Assembly: GCA_958510825.1 (NCBI GenBank)
Contig: OY294044.1
Location: 39,729,816 to 39,793,815 of the forward strand
Direction: 5' to 3'
Length of the DNA stretch: 64,000 nt
Source: Brachypterus glaber
Lineage: Eukaryota > Arthropoda > Insecta > Coleoptera > Kateretidae
In this document: one piece after another, positions 1-11,230 of the stretch
How positions within the stretch are numbered: the stretch's first letter is position 1
Layout: each line of letters opens with the position of its first letter
Program-made: the position numbers and the translations under genes
The notes under the pieces: generated by a model
The model's database searches: none
Seen by the model: only the letters and a program-made list of their open reading frames with translations
What the model was told of the DNA's origin: nothing

Positions 1-60
1 TACCGAGCACGCATTTTGGAAATATGGGTCATTCCATACAGAGAGGCACAATTTTGTACA
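1..60 (-). repeat. 3' LTR of the BEL/Pao element, first 60 bases only
   Basis: This stretch is identical to 7231-7290. It is the 5' part of the 3' LTR on the minus strand; the rest lies outside the window. No mismatch is seen over the 60 bases. Confidence 0.9.
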
Positions 61-290
61 CTCCCCCCCGATGAATGGACCCGGTCCATTCATGACTACT
101 AATAAAAAAAACTATTTAGTAGCAAAAAACAAAATAAAGATAAACGATAAAAATAAAAAAAGTAATCGCATTATCCTGCAATGAGGTAAATAACCCAAAT
201 TAGTTAATAATTAATTATACTAATACTAAAATTCCCCAACTTCTAAATCTAAAAATATAAACTAAAGTTAAAGTTAAAGAATGATTGGTC

Positions 291-3200
291 CTACTGCGAA
301 GGCAGTGGACAAAGTTTGACCAAAGGTCGCTTCAAGGTGCCATGCGCCGTACGAACGGATGCTACTCTTGCCACCTTGTCAGTACCACGGTGGAACTCTA
401 AAATTCTACCAAGCACCCACTTACTAGAAGGTAAGTTGTCCTCCTTTATAACTACTAAGGAACCCTCCAAAGGAGGATCTTCGGACTTATGCCACTTTTG
501 GCGCTGTTGAAGCGTTTGCAGGTACTCAAGCCGCCAACGTTGCCAAATATGTTGCTGGAAACTTTGTATAAGTTGCCAACGGGAGAGACGACCGAGGGGG
601 ACCGCGGTCAAATCCTCATCTGGAGGTGAGGAAACTGGCTCCATATTGAGGAAGTGATTGGGAGTAAGAGCGGTGAGGTCATTCGGGTCAGTGCTCATGG
701 CCATTAATGGTCGGGAGTTGAGTACTGACTCGATTTGAGTCAAAAGAGTGGTGAATTCCTCAAAGGTAAGAGTTTGTTCACCAATAGTTCTAGCAATGTG
801 GCCCTTCACGGACTTAATGGCCGCTTCCCAAAGGCCGCCCATGTGTGGCGCGGAAGGGGGGTTAAAGTGCCACGTAATTGCGAGGTGATCACACGCTCCT
901 TTCATTAACTCCAAGAACTGTCGGTCGGCACCGACGAAGTTAGTACCACAGTCACTGTGGATATCCGTTACAGGTCCTCTACGGGAGGAAAACCTACGAA
1001 ATGCCCCGATAAAGGCATCCGTGCTGAGACTGGATACCAGCTCAATGTGGATAGCTTTCGTGGCAAAGTAAACAAATACACAAATATAAGCTTTATACAT
1101 TTTTGCTCCACGGTATCGCCCCATAGATACCTTGTATGGACCCCCCATGTCAACCCCACAGATAGTAAAGGCCTTAAACTGCGTTACTCTATGTTGGGGT
1201 AGGTTTCCCATTAGGGGGGTAAGTGGTTTAGGATTCACCCTAAAACATTTATAGCACCTGGAGAGACAGCGATTAATCGCTCGCTTTGCTCCCAGGATCC
1301 AAAACTGCTGACCTATAAGATAATGTAGTGTTTGGGTTCCGGGGTGCAAATGTTTCTTATGAAAGGAAAATATAATTAAATCAGTAAAAGCATGATCTCT
1401 TGGCAGAAGAATTGGAAACTTCGATTCAAAGGATAATTGAGAGTGCCTTAATCTGCCCCCGACGCGTATTATCCCCTTTTCATCCAGAAAGGGAGACAAC
1501 TTGCGGAGAGGTTTTTCACATAATTTGTTGCGATCTATAATTGTGATTTCCTTACTGAACACAGACTGTTGAACTGCTTTAGCTAACATAATGGTAGCAT
1601 TGTGTAGTTCTGTCTCTGTCAGCGCACCAAAGTGGGTGTTTTTCTTTCTACAAATATTAATGAAACGCAACAAATATGCCATAATTCCCTGAATTTTTCT
1701 CAAAGACGAAAACCGATTAAATAATTTCTCAACTATGCCCTTATCTTCAACTATCAAAAGCGAGAGTTTCGGCGGCTTAGCTGCCTCCAATTCTGCTTCT
1801 AAAACCGGTGAAGGAAAACTAGAAATAGGCCACTCACTCTGTGGTAAACTTAGCCAGGGAGGGCCTTTAAACCAAAGCGTATTTCCTAAAAATTCCAGTG
1901 GTAGTATACCACGACTAGCGACATCTGCCGGGTTATCGGCAGAACATACGTGTCCCCAACAGGCAGGTGCTAAAATTCCTGAAATATAGCTTGTCCTATT
2001 TGCAACAAAGGTCTTCCACCTCTTTGCAGAATAATTTTTTATCCAATAAAGTGTAATTGTTGAATCGGACCATGCAAAAATCCTGTCGACTTTTATTTTG
2101 GTTTTAAATGTATCCAAAACAAACTTAAAGGTTTTACTCAATAGAACTGCACCGCACAACTCCAGACGAGGGAGTGAAACTTGTTTAAGTGAAGCCACTT
2201 TGGATTTACCGCAAAGTAAATATACAGAAATACGACCATCAAAATGGATGGCACGCAGATAGATAGAGCAAGCATAACCTTTTAGGCTACTGTCACTAAA
2301 ACCGTGCAGTTCAAGGCGAACTTTATCATACTTGATATCCAAAAGACGTTCTATTTTTAAACTACCAAGATGTGTAAGTTCAGATTTAAATTGAGTCCAC
2401 TTAGACACAACTTCAGGGGGAGGGGTTTCATCCCACTGTGCCCCAACTGACCATAAAAATTGAATCAGGTGTTTGGCAAAAAAGGTGATAGGTGCAAGAA
2501 AACCTAGTGGATCCCAAATCCTAGCCACGTCAGATAAAATAGAACGCTTTGTAGGTAGCGTATTGTTCACACTCGTGTGAAAAGCAAAACAGTCTGAAGC
2601 AGGAATCCAGTGAAGACCCAGGATTTTCAAAACACTATCTTCTGTGTCAAACGTAATGGTTTGACACTCCTCGGCCGGTAAGTTATGCATTAGACGTGGA
2701 CAATTGCTTGACCACTTTCGCATTTCAAACTTGCCTTTGCCTAGAAGGGATACTAACTGAGACTGCAGTAGCTGTGCCTCTTCTAGGTCATCCGCCCCTC
2801 CCAAGCAATCGTCCACGTATAAAGAGGAACTCAAGGCCTGGGCGGCTAACGGATAATTATGGCCTTCATCGTTAACCAGCTGCGCAATCGTGCGCATAGC
2901 GAGATAAGGTGAACATGAAAGACCAAATGTGACCCTTGTTAAAACATATTCTTCAATGGGATCTTCTGGAGTAAATCTCCAAAGAATTTTTTGGTATTTT
3001 TGATGCACTTTAGTGATCAAAATCTGTAGGAACATTTTCTTAATATCTCCACATACTACAATTTTTGGTAAACGAAAGTTTAATAACAAGGCAGAGATAT
3101 CTGCTTGTAATTTGGGGCCTGTCATAAGAAGGTCATTTAGAGATTTTTGATTGGAACTCTTTGCACTGCCATCAAATACAACGCGGAGTTTAGTGGTTGT

Positions 3201-5444
3201 ACTATCCAATTTACAAACTGCACTGTGTGGAAGGTAGTAATTTGCTCCGTTTTCCGAAGTGGGACCGGAAGCTTTTACTAGATGACCACTTTCCAGGTAG
3301 TCTTTGATGACTTCGGCATAAGAAATCTTTAACTCTGGATCCTTATTAAATCTTCTTTCCAATGAATGGAACCGTCTAAGTGCCATTGATCGAGATTCAC
3401 CCAAAGAAAATGGCTCGGGGTCTCGAAATGGCAAATCTACTATATATCGCCCGTCAAAGGTGCGCTTGACAGAATCTACGAACTTTTGTTCGCATAAAAT
3501 GTCTTCCGGAGAAGCGTCTTTTCTTTCAGGGACCTGTTCTATCTCCCAAAAACGTGTGGGATCAAAGCTTTCAACGGTAGTCAACAAAGCAATGGTAGGG
3601 GAAGCAGAATATGAAATTTTTCCCATTATTATCCAACCAAAGACTGTATCTAGTGCAATAGGTTCCCCCTCTCCCCCTGAAATTTTACCTGGCTTTACTA
3701 TCTGAGAAAAAATATCAGCACCAAGAATCATATCCACTGCACTGGGGCTATGATAATGGGGATCTGCCAGTTGCAGATTTTCTAAGTGTTGCCACTTAGA
3801 TGATTCCAAAGAATTCAAGGGAACATTTGCGACCAAATGCGGTAAGATGACAGCTTCCGCGGAAATAATAGGACCAGGCCTATTAAAAGGTTTAAAAAGG
3901 CACTGTGTTATTCCTTGTGAAACTACTGGAGAATTTGCATTGATACCTGTAACCGTCGAGCAAACATTACTTTTTGTTAAACCCAATTTAGTAACACACC
4001 TTCGTGTCATAAAGGATGCCATACTGCCCGTATCAAGTAGACAACGAACTGGTTGAAAACTATTGCGAGAATCTTGAACTAATACCAACATAGTAGCCAA
4101 CAAGACTGAAGAATTAGACGTAGCAGCAAGAGTAACTTTATCCTTCTCAGTGCTACCACCTTGTGCTGAAGTGCTGGAACGCGAAATGGGTTCTGTTGCA
4201 CTTCGACTACTGTTGCCAAAGGAAGCAGTAGTAACTGAGCCCTCAAAATGAAGTAAGGAATGGTGCTTATATCTGCAAGATATGCAGTTATTCTTAGCAG
4301 TACAATTTCTTACACTATGCGGTTTTAAACAATTGATGCATAAATGTAATTCTTTGACAATATCATAACGTTGTTTGGGATTTTGTCTTAAAAAGGAGTG
4401 ACAATTATTAATTGAATGATTGGACTTACAATATCCACACTTAGAATCGACAGAATTTACCACAAAAGAGTGTTTACTCCCATTTGGATTAAATTTGAAA
4501 TTAGAATTTGATGAAATATTTTGTTTGGTTTCGACTACCTTTTTCCCTGCAACCGCTTCAACAGATTCCAGACCTTTGCAGTGGTTAGTCAAAAACTTTT
4601 TAAGGTCATCAAATTCTGGTAAATCGGAACTATCCTGCGCTGTGCTTTCAAATTTAGTACACAGGTGCTTGGGCAACCTCTTAAATACAAGGTCAAAAAT
4701 AATAAAGCTCCACTCATCAGTGTTTAAACCTAAAGAGTTGAGAACTGATAAATTTTCAGTTACTGTGTTGAGTAGATTGTATAATGCAGTAGAGTTATCT
4801 GAAATACTAGGCGGCAAGTTAAGAATGGCATGCCAATGTGTAGTTGCAAGTATGCGTTTATTATCATATCTATTGCAAAGTTGTTTATATACTATTGGAT
4901 AGTTAGCAGAAGCGAGAGGTACGCCCCTGACTAAATTAAGGGGGTCCCCTTGGACGGCACCTGTTAAATGAAGAAACTTTTCCACGTTTGATAAATCTTT
5001 ATTGAAATGCACTCGATTATCATACAAGTCCTTAAACCCTTGCCACTCACAAAATTTACCACTAAAGGTAGGCAAAGGTAAAGGTGGCAATTTGGTATTG
5101 CTACTACCTGAACAACTACTATTACGGCTAGAACCGCATAATCTTGCGTGCTTTTCAAGTACAGCCCAATAAAGTTTATCAACTTTTTGCATATCCTCCC
5201 TTTCTCTAGCGATATCTTGCTTTATGATCGCCTCAGTTCTTGCAGAATCTTTAGCGACCAAATCAATAATATCGCTCGAAATTTTTTCGCAAAGTTGATA
5301 ACTTATTTCTAGAGTGCCAAAACTTGCTTTAAATGTCTCTAATTTAGTGATGTCCGCCTCTGCTTCTGTTGCGAGGTTATAAATCCGCTTTATCCGCTCA
5401 TACTGAGCTTGCCTCTTATAAATTAAGGCGTTCTGTGTCGACAT
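291..5444 (-). CDS. BEL/Pao gag-pol polyprotein
   Basis: This 1717-residue frame has no internal stop. In order it shows: a gag region of the DUF1759 type (about residues 120-290, with the PTFSGKFCEWQGFKD motif); cysteine/histidine knuckles (about 335-400); an aspartic protease with LLDTGS (near 470); the reverse transcriptase core of the Pao type with YVDDCLGG (near 877); an RNase H-like part (FSDSS, WSDSTITLYWI); an HHCC zinc-binding region (about 1370-1400); an integrase core with HSDCGTNF (near 1497); and a C-terminal DUF5641-type tail (about 1650-1715, KWVLGRILEFHRG). The length and single-frame organisation are normal for autonomous BEL/Pao elements. No env-like frame follows. The start is the first ATG after the 1.5-kb leader. 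It is probably translated from the full-length element RNA. Confidence 0.95.
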   Translation of the reverse strand: MSTQNALIYKRQAQYERIKRIYNLATEAEADITKLETFKASFGTLEISYQLCEKISSDIIDLVAKDSARTEAIIKQDIAREREDMQKVDKLYWAVLEKHARLCGSSRNSSCSGSSNTKLPPLPLPTFSGKFCEWQGFKDLYDNRVHFNKDLSNVEKFLHLTGAVQGDPLNLVRGVPLASANYPIVYKQLCNRYDNKRILATTHWHAILNLPPSISDNSTALYNLLNTVTENLSVLNSLGLNTDEWSFIIFDLVFKRLPKHLCTKFESTAQDSSDLPEFDDLKKFLTNHCKGLESVEAVAGKKVVETKQNISSNSNFKFNPNGSKHSFVVNSVDSKCGYCKSNHSINNCHSFLRQNPKQRYDIVKELHLCINCLKPHSVRNCTAKNNCISCRYKHHSLLHFEGSVTTASFGNSSRSATEPISRSSTSAQGGSTEKDKVTLAATSNSSVLLATMLVLVQDSRNSFQPVRCLLDTGSMASFMTRRCVTKLGLTKSNVCSTVTGINANSPVVSQGITQCLFKPFNRPGPIISAEAVILPHLVANVPLNSLESSKWQHLENLQLADPHYHSPSAVDMILGADIFSQIVKPGKISGGEGEPIALDTVFGWIIMGKISYSASPTIALLTTVESFDPTRFWEIEQVPERKDASPEDILCEQKFVDSVKRTFDGRYIVDLPFRDPEPFSLGESRSMALRRFHSLERRFNKDPELKISYAEVIKDYLESGHLVKASGPTSENGANYYLPHSAVCKLDSTTTKLRVVFDGSAKSSNQKSLNDLLMTGPKLQADISALLLNFRLPKIVVCGDIKKMFLQILITKVHQKYQKILWRFTPEDPIEEYVLTRVTFGLSCSPYLAMRTIAQLVNDEGHNYPLAAQALSSSLYVDDCLGGADDLEEAQLLQSQLVSLLGKGKFEMRKWSSNCPRLMHNLPAEECQTITFDTEDSVLKILGLHWIPASDCFAFHTSVNNTLPTKRSILSDVARIWDPLGFLAPITFFAKHLIQFLWSVGAQWDETPPPEVVSKWTQFKSELTHLGSLKIERLLDIKYDKVRLELHGFSDSSLKGYACSIYLRAIHFDGRISVYLLCGKSKVASLKQVSLPRLELCGAVLLSKTFKFVLDTFKTKIKVDRIFAWSDSTITLYWIKNYSAKRWKTFVANRTSYISGILAPACWGHVCSADNPADVASRGILPLEFLGNTLWFKGPPWLSLPQSEWPISSFPSPVLEAELEAAKPPKLSLLIVEDKGIVEKLFNRFSSLRKIQGIMAYLLRFINICRKKNTHFGALTETELHNATIMLAKAVQQSVFSKEITIIDRNKLCEKPLRKLSPFLDEKGIIRVGGRLRHSQLSFESKFPILLPRDHAFTDLIIFSFHKKHLHPGTQTLHYLIGQQFWILGAKRAINRCLSRCYKCFRVNPKPLTPLMGNLPQHRVTQFKAFTICGVDMGGPYKVSMGRYRGAKMYKAYICVFVYFATKAIHIELVSSLSTDAFIGAFRRFSSRRGPVTDIHSDCGTNFVGADRQFLELMKGACDHLAITWHFNPPSAPHMGGLWEAAIKSVKGHIARTIGEQTLTFEEFTTLLTQIESVLNSRPLMAMSTDPNDLTALTPNHFLNMEPVSSPPDEDLTAVPLGRLSRWQLIQSFQQHIWQRWRLEYLQTLQQRQKWHKSEDPPLEGSLVVIKEDNLPSSKWVLGRILEFHRGTDKVARVASVRTAHGTLKRPLVKLCPLPSQ

Positions 5445-5989
5445 TTTATTTTAAATAAACCGCCGAAGGCCACAGAAAAAACTATAATTTTATAAATAAA
5501 AAAAATATATTTTTCAAGATTATCTTGAAAATAAAATACCTTAATATACCACTGCTTAACTTGTGAAATAATTATTTGGACCTTTTGTCACTTGTGCAAA
5601 ATAATGTCAAACTATTTCGTAAAAAGAAAATAAAAATAAATATTATTTTTTAATATCTACGCCACTGGCCAAAAGATAAAATTGTAATAGATTTAAATTT
5701 TATCTATTACTTAAAAAACTAAGAAGAGAAATTAGCCTGAATATTACCGAAAATTTGCACAAATAGATATGTACGCCACTGTCAGGTGGCAGAATATACA
5801 GGCAAAAAATCCTAATACTCTTTAGAAAAGAAGTAAAATTAATGAAAAAATAATAGAAAATCGAAAGTGCGAAATCTACTACTATATGCACGACACTGTA
5901 AATGGACGCGGGTTTTATCTCTTAGAAAAAATTAATGTGAAAAAAAAATAAAGTAATCTTGACCACTAATTTTGAATAATTGAGTAAAT

Positions 5990-6860
5990 ATATCTTGGAA
6001 TAAAATGGGTGAGTAAGCCACTGACTATTGCTTGCACTAAATGCAAAAAAAAAACAAATCTTCTACACCAAAATGGGCGAGAGAAAAAAATTAAAATTGG
6101 TAGGTAATGCTACCACTGGTTAACTTGCACTAGATGTGCAAAAAAACAAATATTCTACGCCGAAATGGGCGAGAAAGCAAAGAAAAATGGGTAGGTAATG
6201 CTACGCCACTGGTTATCGCTTGCACTAAAATGCAAGCGAAACGCAAGATATTCCGCACCAAAATGGGTGCAAACTTACTCAACTGCTAAACTTCCAAGAC
6301 ATTATTTATTCAAAATCAAATTGTGTCCCACTAAAGGTGAATTACTCTGTATAATTTTCAATCTACTCAAACAGAAATTTTATTTATTTTCCCTGAAATA
6401 AATAATAAATACCTATATCTGAAATAAAGTATAATAAAACAATTTGTTTTATTTTAAATAAAAATAAATTATTTTCCAAGAAAATGCGAAAACTTTCCTT
6501 TAAAATTTTAAAATATTACGCGAAATAAGTAAAGGTGTCACCGTAGCTACAAAATATGCAAAAAATAAAACTACGGACTTGACGACTTTTAACCAAATCG
6601 TTAAAAAATCTATAAAAAAACCACGAGTGATAAAAACACCATTAACCGGCTATGAATTTATCGAAATAAATTATACTTATTTCAATATAATTGAATTAAA
6701 TATTTTTAAATTAGCAGAAAATGCTGCTATTATTATTTTTACAATATTTTTTGCAGAAAATGCCGCAATAAATTTTACGTAGAATAATGCTACGCAAGTA
6801 AAAAAAAAACAGATTTACGTAGAAAATGCTACGAAAGTAAAAAAAAAACAGAAATATACC
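5990..6860 (-). repeat. Short tandem repeats in the BEL/Pao 5' leader
   Basis: Between the 5' LTR and the gag start, a unit of about 95-100 bp recurs near 6004, 6069, 6163 and 6263 (core AAAATGGGYGAG followed by a GCCACTGG-like segment). A shorter unit around TTTACGTAGAAAATGCTACG repeats at about 6770-6860. Internal leader repeats are common in LTR elements. Their role here (packaging or length variation) is unknown. Confidence 0.6.
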
Positions 6861-6931
6861 AGAATATGCAAATTAGCGCCTTTTATTAGCTTTAATTAAA
6901 CAATTAAACTATTTGGCTCTGAAGGTCCATG

Positions 6932-7290
6932 TCCAAACGGCTCAAGTGATGTTAAGGGTTGACTGTATTAAATTCGTTACCTTAGAAAATATGTGAAGTG
7001 ATGTGTGTAGGTGCACCTGTTAAATCCTCGTAACGAATCTCCATAGGCTGATTCGAGTTTGTGTGTAATTTCCACGAATAAATAGTCGCCCTTTGCTTTT
7101 GGCAATTACTGTTTACATTTAGAATGTTGCATATTTTTTATACCGGCCACGATATCGAATCAATGAGACGCGTAAACCGTCGCTTATTGTGCTAATTACT
7201 TGACTGACTTGACGCGTGCCGAGGTATCTTTACCGAGCACGCATTTTGGAAATATGGGTCATTCCATACAGAGAGGCACAATTTTGTACA
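6932..7290 (-). repeat. 5' LTR of the BEL/Pao element (inner edge estimated)
   Basis: The outer edge at 7290 is fixed by the match with the left copy. The inner edge is inferred from a ...CCA/TG junction at 6931/6932, where a primer-binding site starting TGG on the minus strand would abut the LTR end. I could not match this site to a specific tRNA. The resulting 359-bp length is plausible for the superfamily but not proven, because the left LTR is truncated. Confidence 0.5.
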
Positions 7291-7713
7291 GCTGGTAATT
7301 GTCTTATTATCTGTATGTATTGGATAAAATAATTTTATAGAAATATAAACTGATTTAAAGAATTTATTATGTATTATACTAAATGTGTACAGTATACAAG
7401 ATAAAATAGTTATTTAATAAGGAAGAAATTCACCGACCGAATATAAGAGATCGAAATAGATTACAGATTATAAAGAAATTGCATGGAATGATTGTATATA
7501 ACACTGATCTATTCTTTTTCTGAGAGAACAATTAATAATAATATTAATATTATTAATATTATCAGTGTAGTATTTATATCATACATTGTCCTAAACAACT
7601 TTAAATAAATATATAAAATATTCTCCGTCCGTAGACTTTAAGGTTAGTGGCGGGCCGGATAGCATCTAATTATTGCTGTTGTTGATGTTTATTTAGTTTT
7701 AATATGGGTTTAG
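7291..7713. other. AT-rich spacer, no gene seen
   Basis: No coding frame of note. A short palindromic run of AATATT units lies near 7535-7562. Confidence 0.6.
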
Positions 7714-10071
7714 CTGTGATATCGCGAGAGGATCGTACAAATTTGGGGGTTTGTTCTACAACAGATCTTAGGTTCTTTTGATAATTTATTATTGCAATCG
7801 TACATCTAAATTAATGATAAATCTTAGATTTAAAATCTAAAATATTTCTTTCATCTGACATCCAGTTCTGCCTCCAGGGACAAGGAATACTGGCCGTATA
7901 AAAAAGTCATTTCATTATTCTATCATAATAAATTTATTTAAAAAGTTAAAAATTTGAAATTTGGTTACAAGTTGGCTCTTGTGGTTACCTATGTTTTTGT
8001 GAAAAAAATGTTTCAAATTTTTGTGCATAGAGGGCGCTGCAGCCAGTTTAGGGTAAAAAATGGCTTTTTTCGACGCCGACAGATGGAGTAAGCAACGCTT
8101 GTCAGAAAAACCAAATATGCCTTTCGATAATATAAATATTCCTTTATTAATTTTTATATTTCCATTAACGACACTTCAAGTGCTCGCTATTTAGCCTATT
8201 TTAAAGTGGGGTCTGCAGAAAAGCGTCGCGGCTTCAAACTGTAGTCCTTAAAAAATTTATTTCAAAAGTTAAAAATTAGAAATTTGTTTACAAGTTGACT
8301 AGCATGATTAGCTATGTTTTTGCAAAAAAAAGTTTTCAAATATTTATACATAGAGGGTGCTGCAGCTATTTTTCGGTAAAAAAAGTTACTTCTTTCGACG
8401 CCAACAGATAGCGTAAACAACGCTTGTCAGAAAAACCAAATATGCCATTCGATAATATAAATATTACTTTGTTAACTGTTTTATTTATATTGATTATACT
8501 TTAAGTACGCTTGATTTAGTCCATTTTAATGTTGGGTCTGCAGCGAAGCGCCGCGGCGCATCACACTGTAGTCCATCAAGGTAGACTTGATTCTTTTCTA
8601 TTGTCTTAAAATTTTTATTTTGGTATATCTATTAAAATCTGATAATATCAGGGTAATCAAACTTCTTCCCCTAATTGGGCCCCTAAAATTCGTAAAATTT
8701 AGGAAAATTTAAATTGAAATATTATTTTTTTTGTTTTTGAGCATACAAAATTATATCAAAATCATCAAAATTCTACGTGCCGGACATCCGCCAAAATTGC
8801 CCTTAAAACACTTAAATTGGGTAATTAACAAATTTAAAAATTTTAGGGGCTCAGTTAGGGCCCTTAAAGAAATTTGATCACCCTCATATTTTAAAATTTT
8901 CTAGTTCCTACTCCAAGATAAAAATTTTCAAGGAATAAAAGTTAATAACTTCCACCCTAAGGACCACAGTTTGAAGCGAGGGAGCTTCGCTGCAGACCCA
9001 TATATAAAATAGGATAAATGGCAGGTACTTAAATTGTAGTAGATATAAATATGGCAAATAAGAAAGGAATATCTATGCTAGGGAATGGAAAAATTGTATT
9101 TTCTGACAAGCCTTGCTGACGCCATCTATAGGCGTCGAGAAAAAGCTCTTTTTCTTGGCGAAAATTGACTGTTTATTGAAATTTTAAACTTTATTTTCAA
9201 AAAATTATAGCTAATATCGAGAGTAAATTTGTGAAAAAACTTCAAATTTTTAACTTTTCAAATAAAAATGTTATGGGCCATAGTTTGAAACGACCTCGCG
9301 CCGCGGCGTTTTGCTGCAAACCCAAGGTTAAAATGGACTAAACGACGGGTACTTCAAGTTTAATCAATATCAATAAAACAGTTAACAAAGGAATATTTAT
9401 ATTATCGAATGGCATATTTGGTTTTTCTGTCAAACGTTGTTTACGCCATCGGTTGGCGTCGACAAAAACATTTTTTTTACTGAAAACTGGCTGCAGCGCC
9501 CCCTATGTATAAATACTTGAAAACTTTTTATTACAAAAACATAGCTAACCATGCTAGTCAACTTGTGAAGAAATTTCTAATTTTTAACTTTTGAAATTAA
9601 TTGTTTAAGGATCACAGTTTGAAGCCGCGGCGCTTTTCTGCAGACCCCACTTTAAAATAGGCTAGATAGCGAGCACTTAAAGTGTCGTTAATGAAAATAT
9701 AAAAATTAATAAAGGAATATTTATATTATCGAAATGCATATTGCCATTTTTTTACCGAAAACTGACAGCTCCCTCTATATAAAAAAATTTAAACTTTTTT
9801 TTTACAAACACATATCTAACCAAGCGAGCCAACTTCTGACCAAATTTCAAATTTTTAGCTTTCCAAATAAAATTATTATGCTAGAATAATAAAATGTTGA
9901 CTTTTTTGTAGGGGCAATATTCTTTAGCCCCTAGGCATAGAACTGGGGGTCGGATCAAATAAATATTCTGGATTTGTGTGTAATTTGTACGTAGGAACGA
10001 AACAAAAAAAAAATCAAAAAGATCTGAGATCTGTTTTAGATCGACCGTACGATCCTCTCGCGATTTCACAG
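7714..10071. mobile_element. Foldback DNA element with inverted arrays of a ~330-bp unit
   Basis: The ends are an imperfect inverted repeat. The left end reads CTGTGATATCGCGAGAGGAT. The right end gives CTGTGAAATCGCGAGAGGAT on the other strand. Inside, a unit of about 330 bp occurs twice in direct orientation (about 7915-8245 and 8245-8570) and roughly three times inverted (about 8950-9290, 9290-9640, 9640-9870), around a centre at 8570-8940. The unit carries motifs such as ATAGAGGGCGCTGCAGC and GTTTACGCCATC. The flanks are TTAG (left) and TTAA (right), not a clean target duplication. There is no coding capacity, so it is presumably moved by another element's transposase. Confidence 0.75.
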
Positions 10072-10699
10072 TTAAAAGTTAAAGTTGATTTAAATTCAAC
10101 GTTTTTTTCATGAAGAAATTGGAAACAAAATTCATGAGTATGAAAATTCCTTAAGGAAAATTATGTACCTGGTGTATAGGCGCGATTCGAGGCTCTTAGT
10201 TTCTTTAGAAAAAACTTTTTTTCTCAGACTGGGCAAGCAAATTAAAACCTAATATTACCAATTTGTATGTAGTATATAATATATAGTATATATTTGTATA
10301 TATTATGCAATCTGGAAATATGTGAAAAGGAGAACAAGAAGAAACTGTACCATAATATTTTATAATCACCATCCGCAATTTGCGGACGGCAAATCACCCT
10401 TAAATTAAGATTTTGTATCCCCTTTAATCAAGTTTGTATAGGTCAGGAGCGGATTTATTTAATTTTAAGGGGGGGTCATCCATAAAGATAAAATTGAGCA
10501 TTCACCAAAAATATAATTTTGAAGGTATTTCTATGCTAATACATCTCGCAACAATTACTACTAAATAAACAGTTTAAATTGATTAATACTCCATTTCTTA
10601 TCATTTTAAACCTAAAAACACTTTTAATGTGGCCCAAAATACCCCCCTTTGTGTAAATAATATGTAATACGCTCGCACGAACTATGGGCTAGAATTTTT

Positions 10700-11035
10700 T
10701 TTCCGCGGCCGAAATTCCGTAAATCAGTAGATAGGGGTTTTCGAGGTCGCTAAAACTGAATCCAATATTAAAAATTCAAAATGGCGGATCCAATATGGCG
10801 GAAGAAAATTTTTATTTTTAACGTATTTTGATAAAAATTGGTATCTAGGGGTTTTTGGGGCCTTTGAATTCGAATCCAACATTGAAAATTAAAAATTCAA
10901 AATGGCGGATCCAATATGGCGGAAGAAAATTTTGATTTTTAACGGATTTTAATAAAAATTGGTATTTAGGGGTTCTTGAGGTCGCTGAAAGCAAACGTAA
11001 TATTAAAAATTTTAGATTAAAAATATTCGATTCAA
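10700..11035. repeat. 121-bp repeat, about 2.5 copies (GGTCGCTGAAA family)
   Basis: ATGGCGGATCCAATATGGCG occurs at 10781 and again at 10902, a 121-bp period. Each copy has a phrase like TAGGGGTTTTTGAGGTCGCT followed by a GAATCCAATATTAAAA-like segment. Diverged relatives of this unit occur at 47400-47770, 52390-52870, 58600-59280 and 62100-62290. The stretch 10072-10700 before it shows nothing identifiable. Confidence 0.65.
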
Positions 11036-11230
11036 TATGTTTTTTTTTTGGTGGATTTTGGGGCACTTAAACTAAAAATAAAATTCATAATGATCTTTGA
11101 TAAAATATAATGCATCTTGATGAAGTTAGAGTTAAAGCAAAGACGAGTGACAATTTTTTAATCTTTGGTTAAAGTATTTAAAGATAAAAATAATGTATTT
11201 TGTTATTCGCACAAATCTTCATCAGATAAT

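Larger units (their letters stand above)
1..7290 (-). mobile_element. BEL/Pao LTR retrotransposon, cut by the left window edge
   Basis: The first 60 bases of the window recur at 7231-7290. Read on the minus strand, both copies start TGTACAAAATTGTG, so they are the 5' ends of two LTRs. The 5' LTR lies at the right and the 3' LTR runs off the left edge. A G-rich purine run (CTCCCCCCC on the plus strand, 61-69) directly precedes the 3' LTR and fits a polypurine tract. One uninterrupted gag-pol frame lies between the LTRs. The target duplication cannot be checked because the left end is missing. The intact frame and identical LTR pieces suggest a young insertion. Confidence 0.93.

Noticed and set aside
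4420..4902. A 160-codon plus-strand frame and other plus-strand frames at 316-4902
   Set aside because: They are antisense to the well-supported BEL/Pao polyprotein and have no recognisable content.
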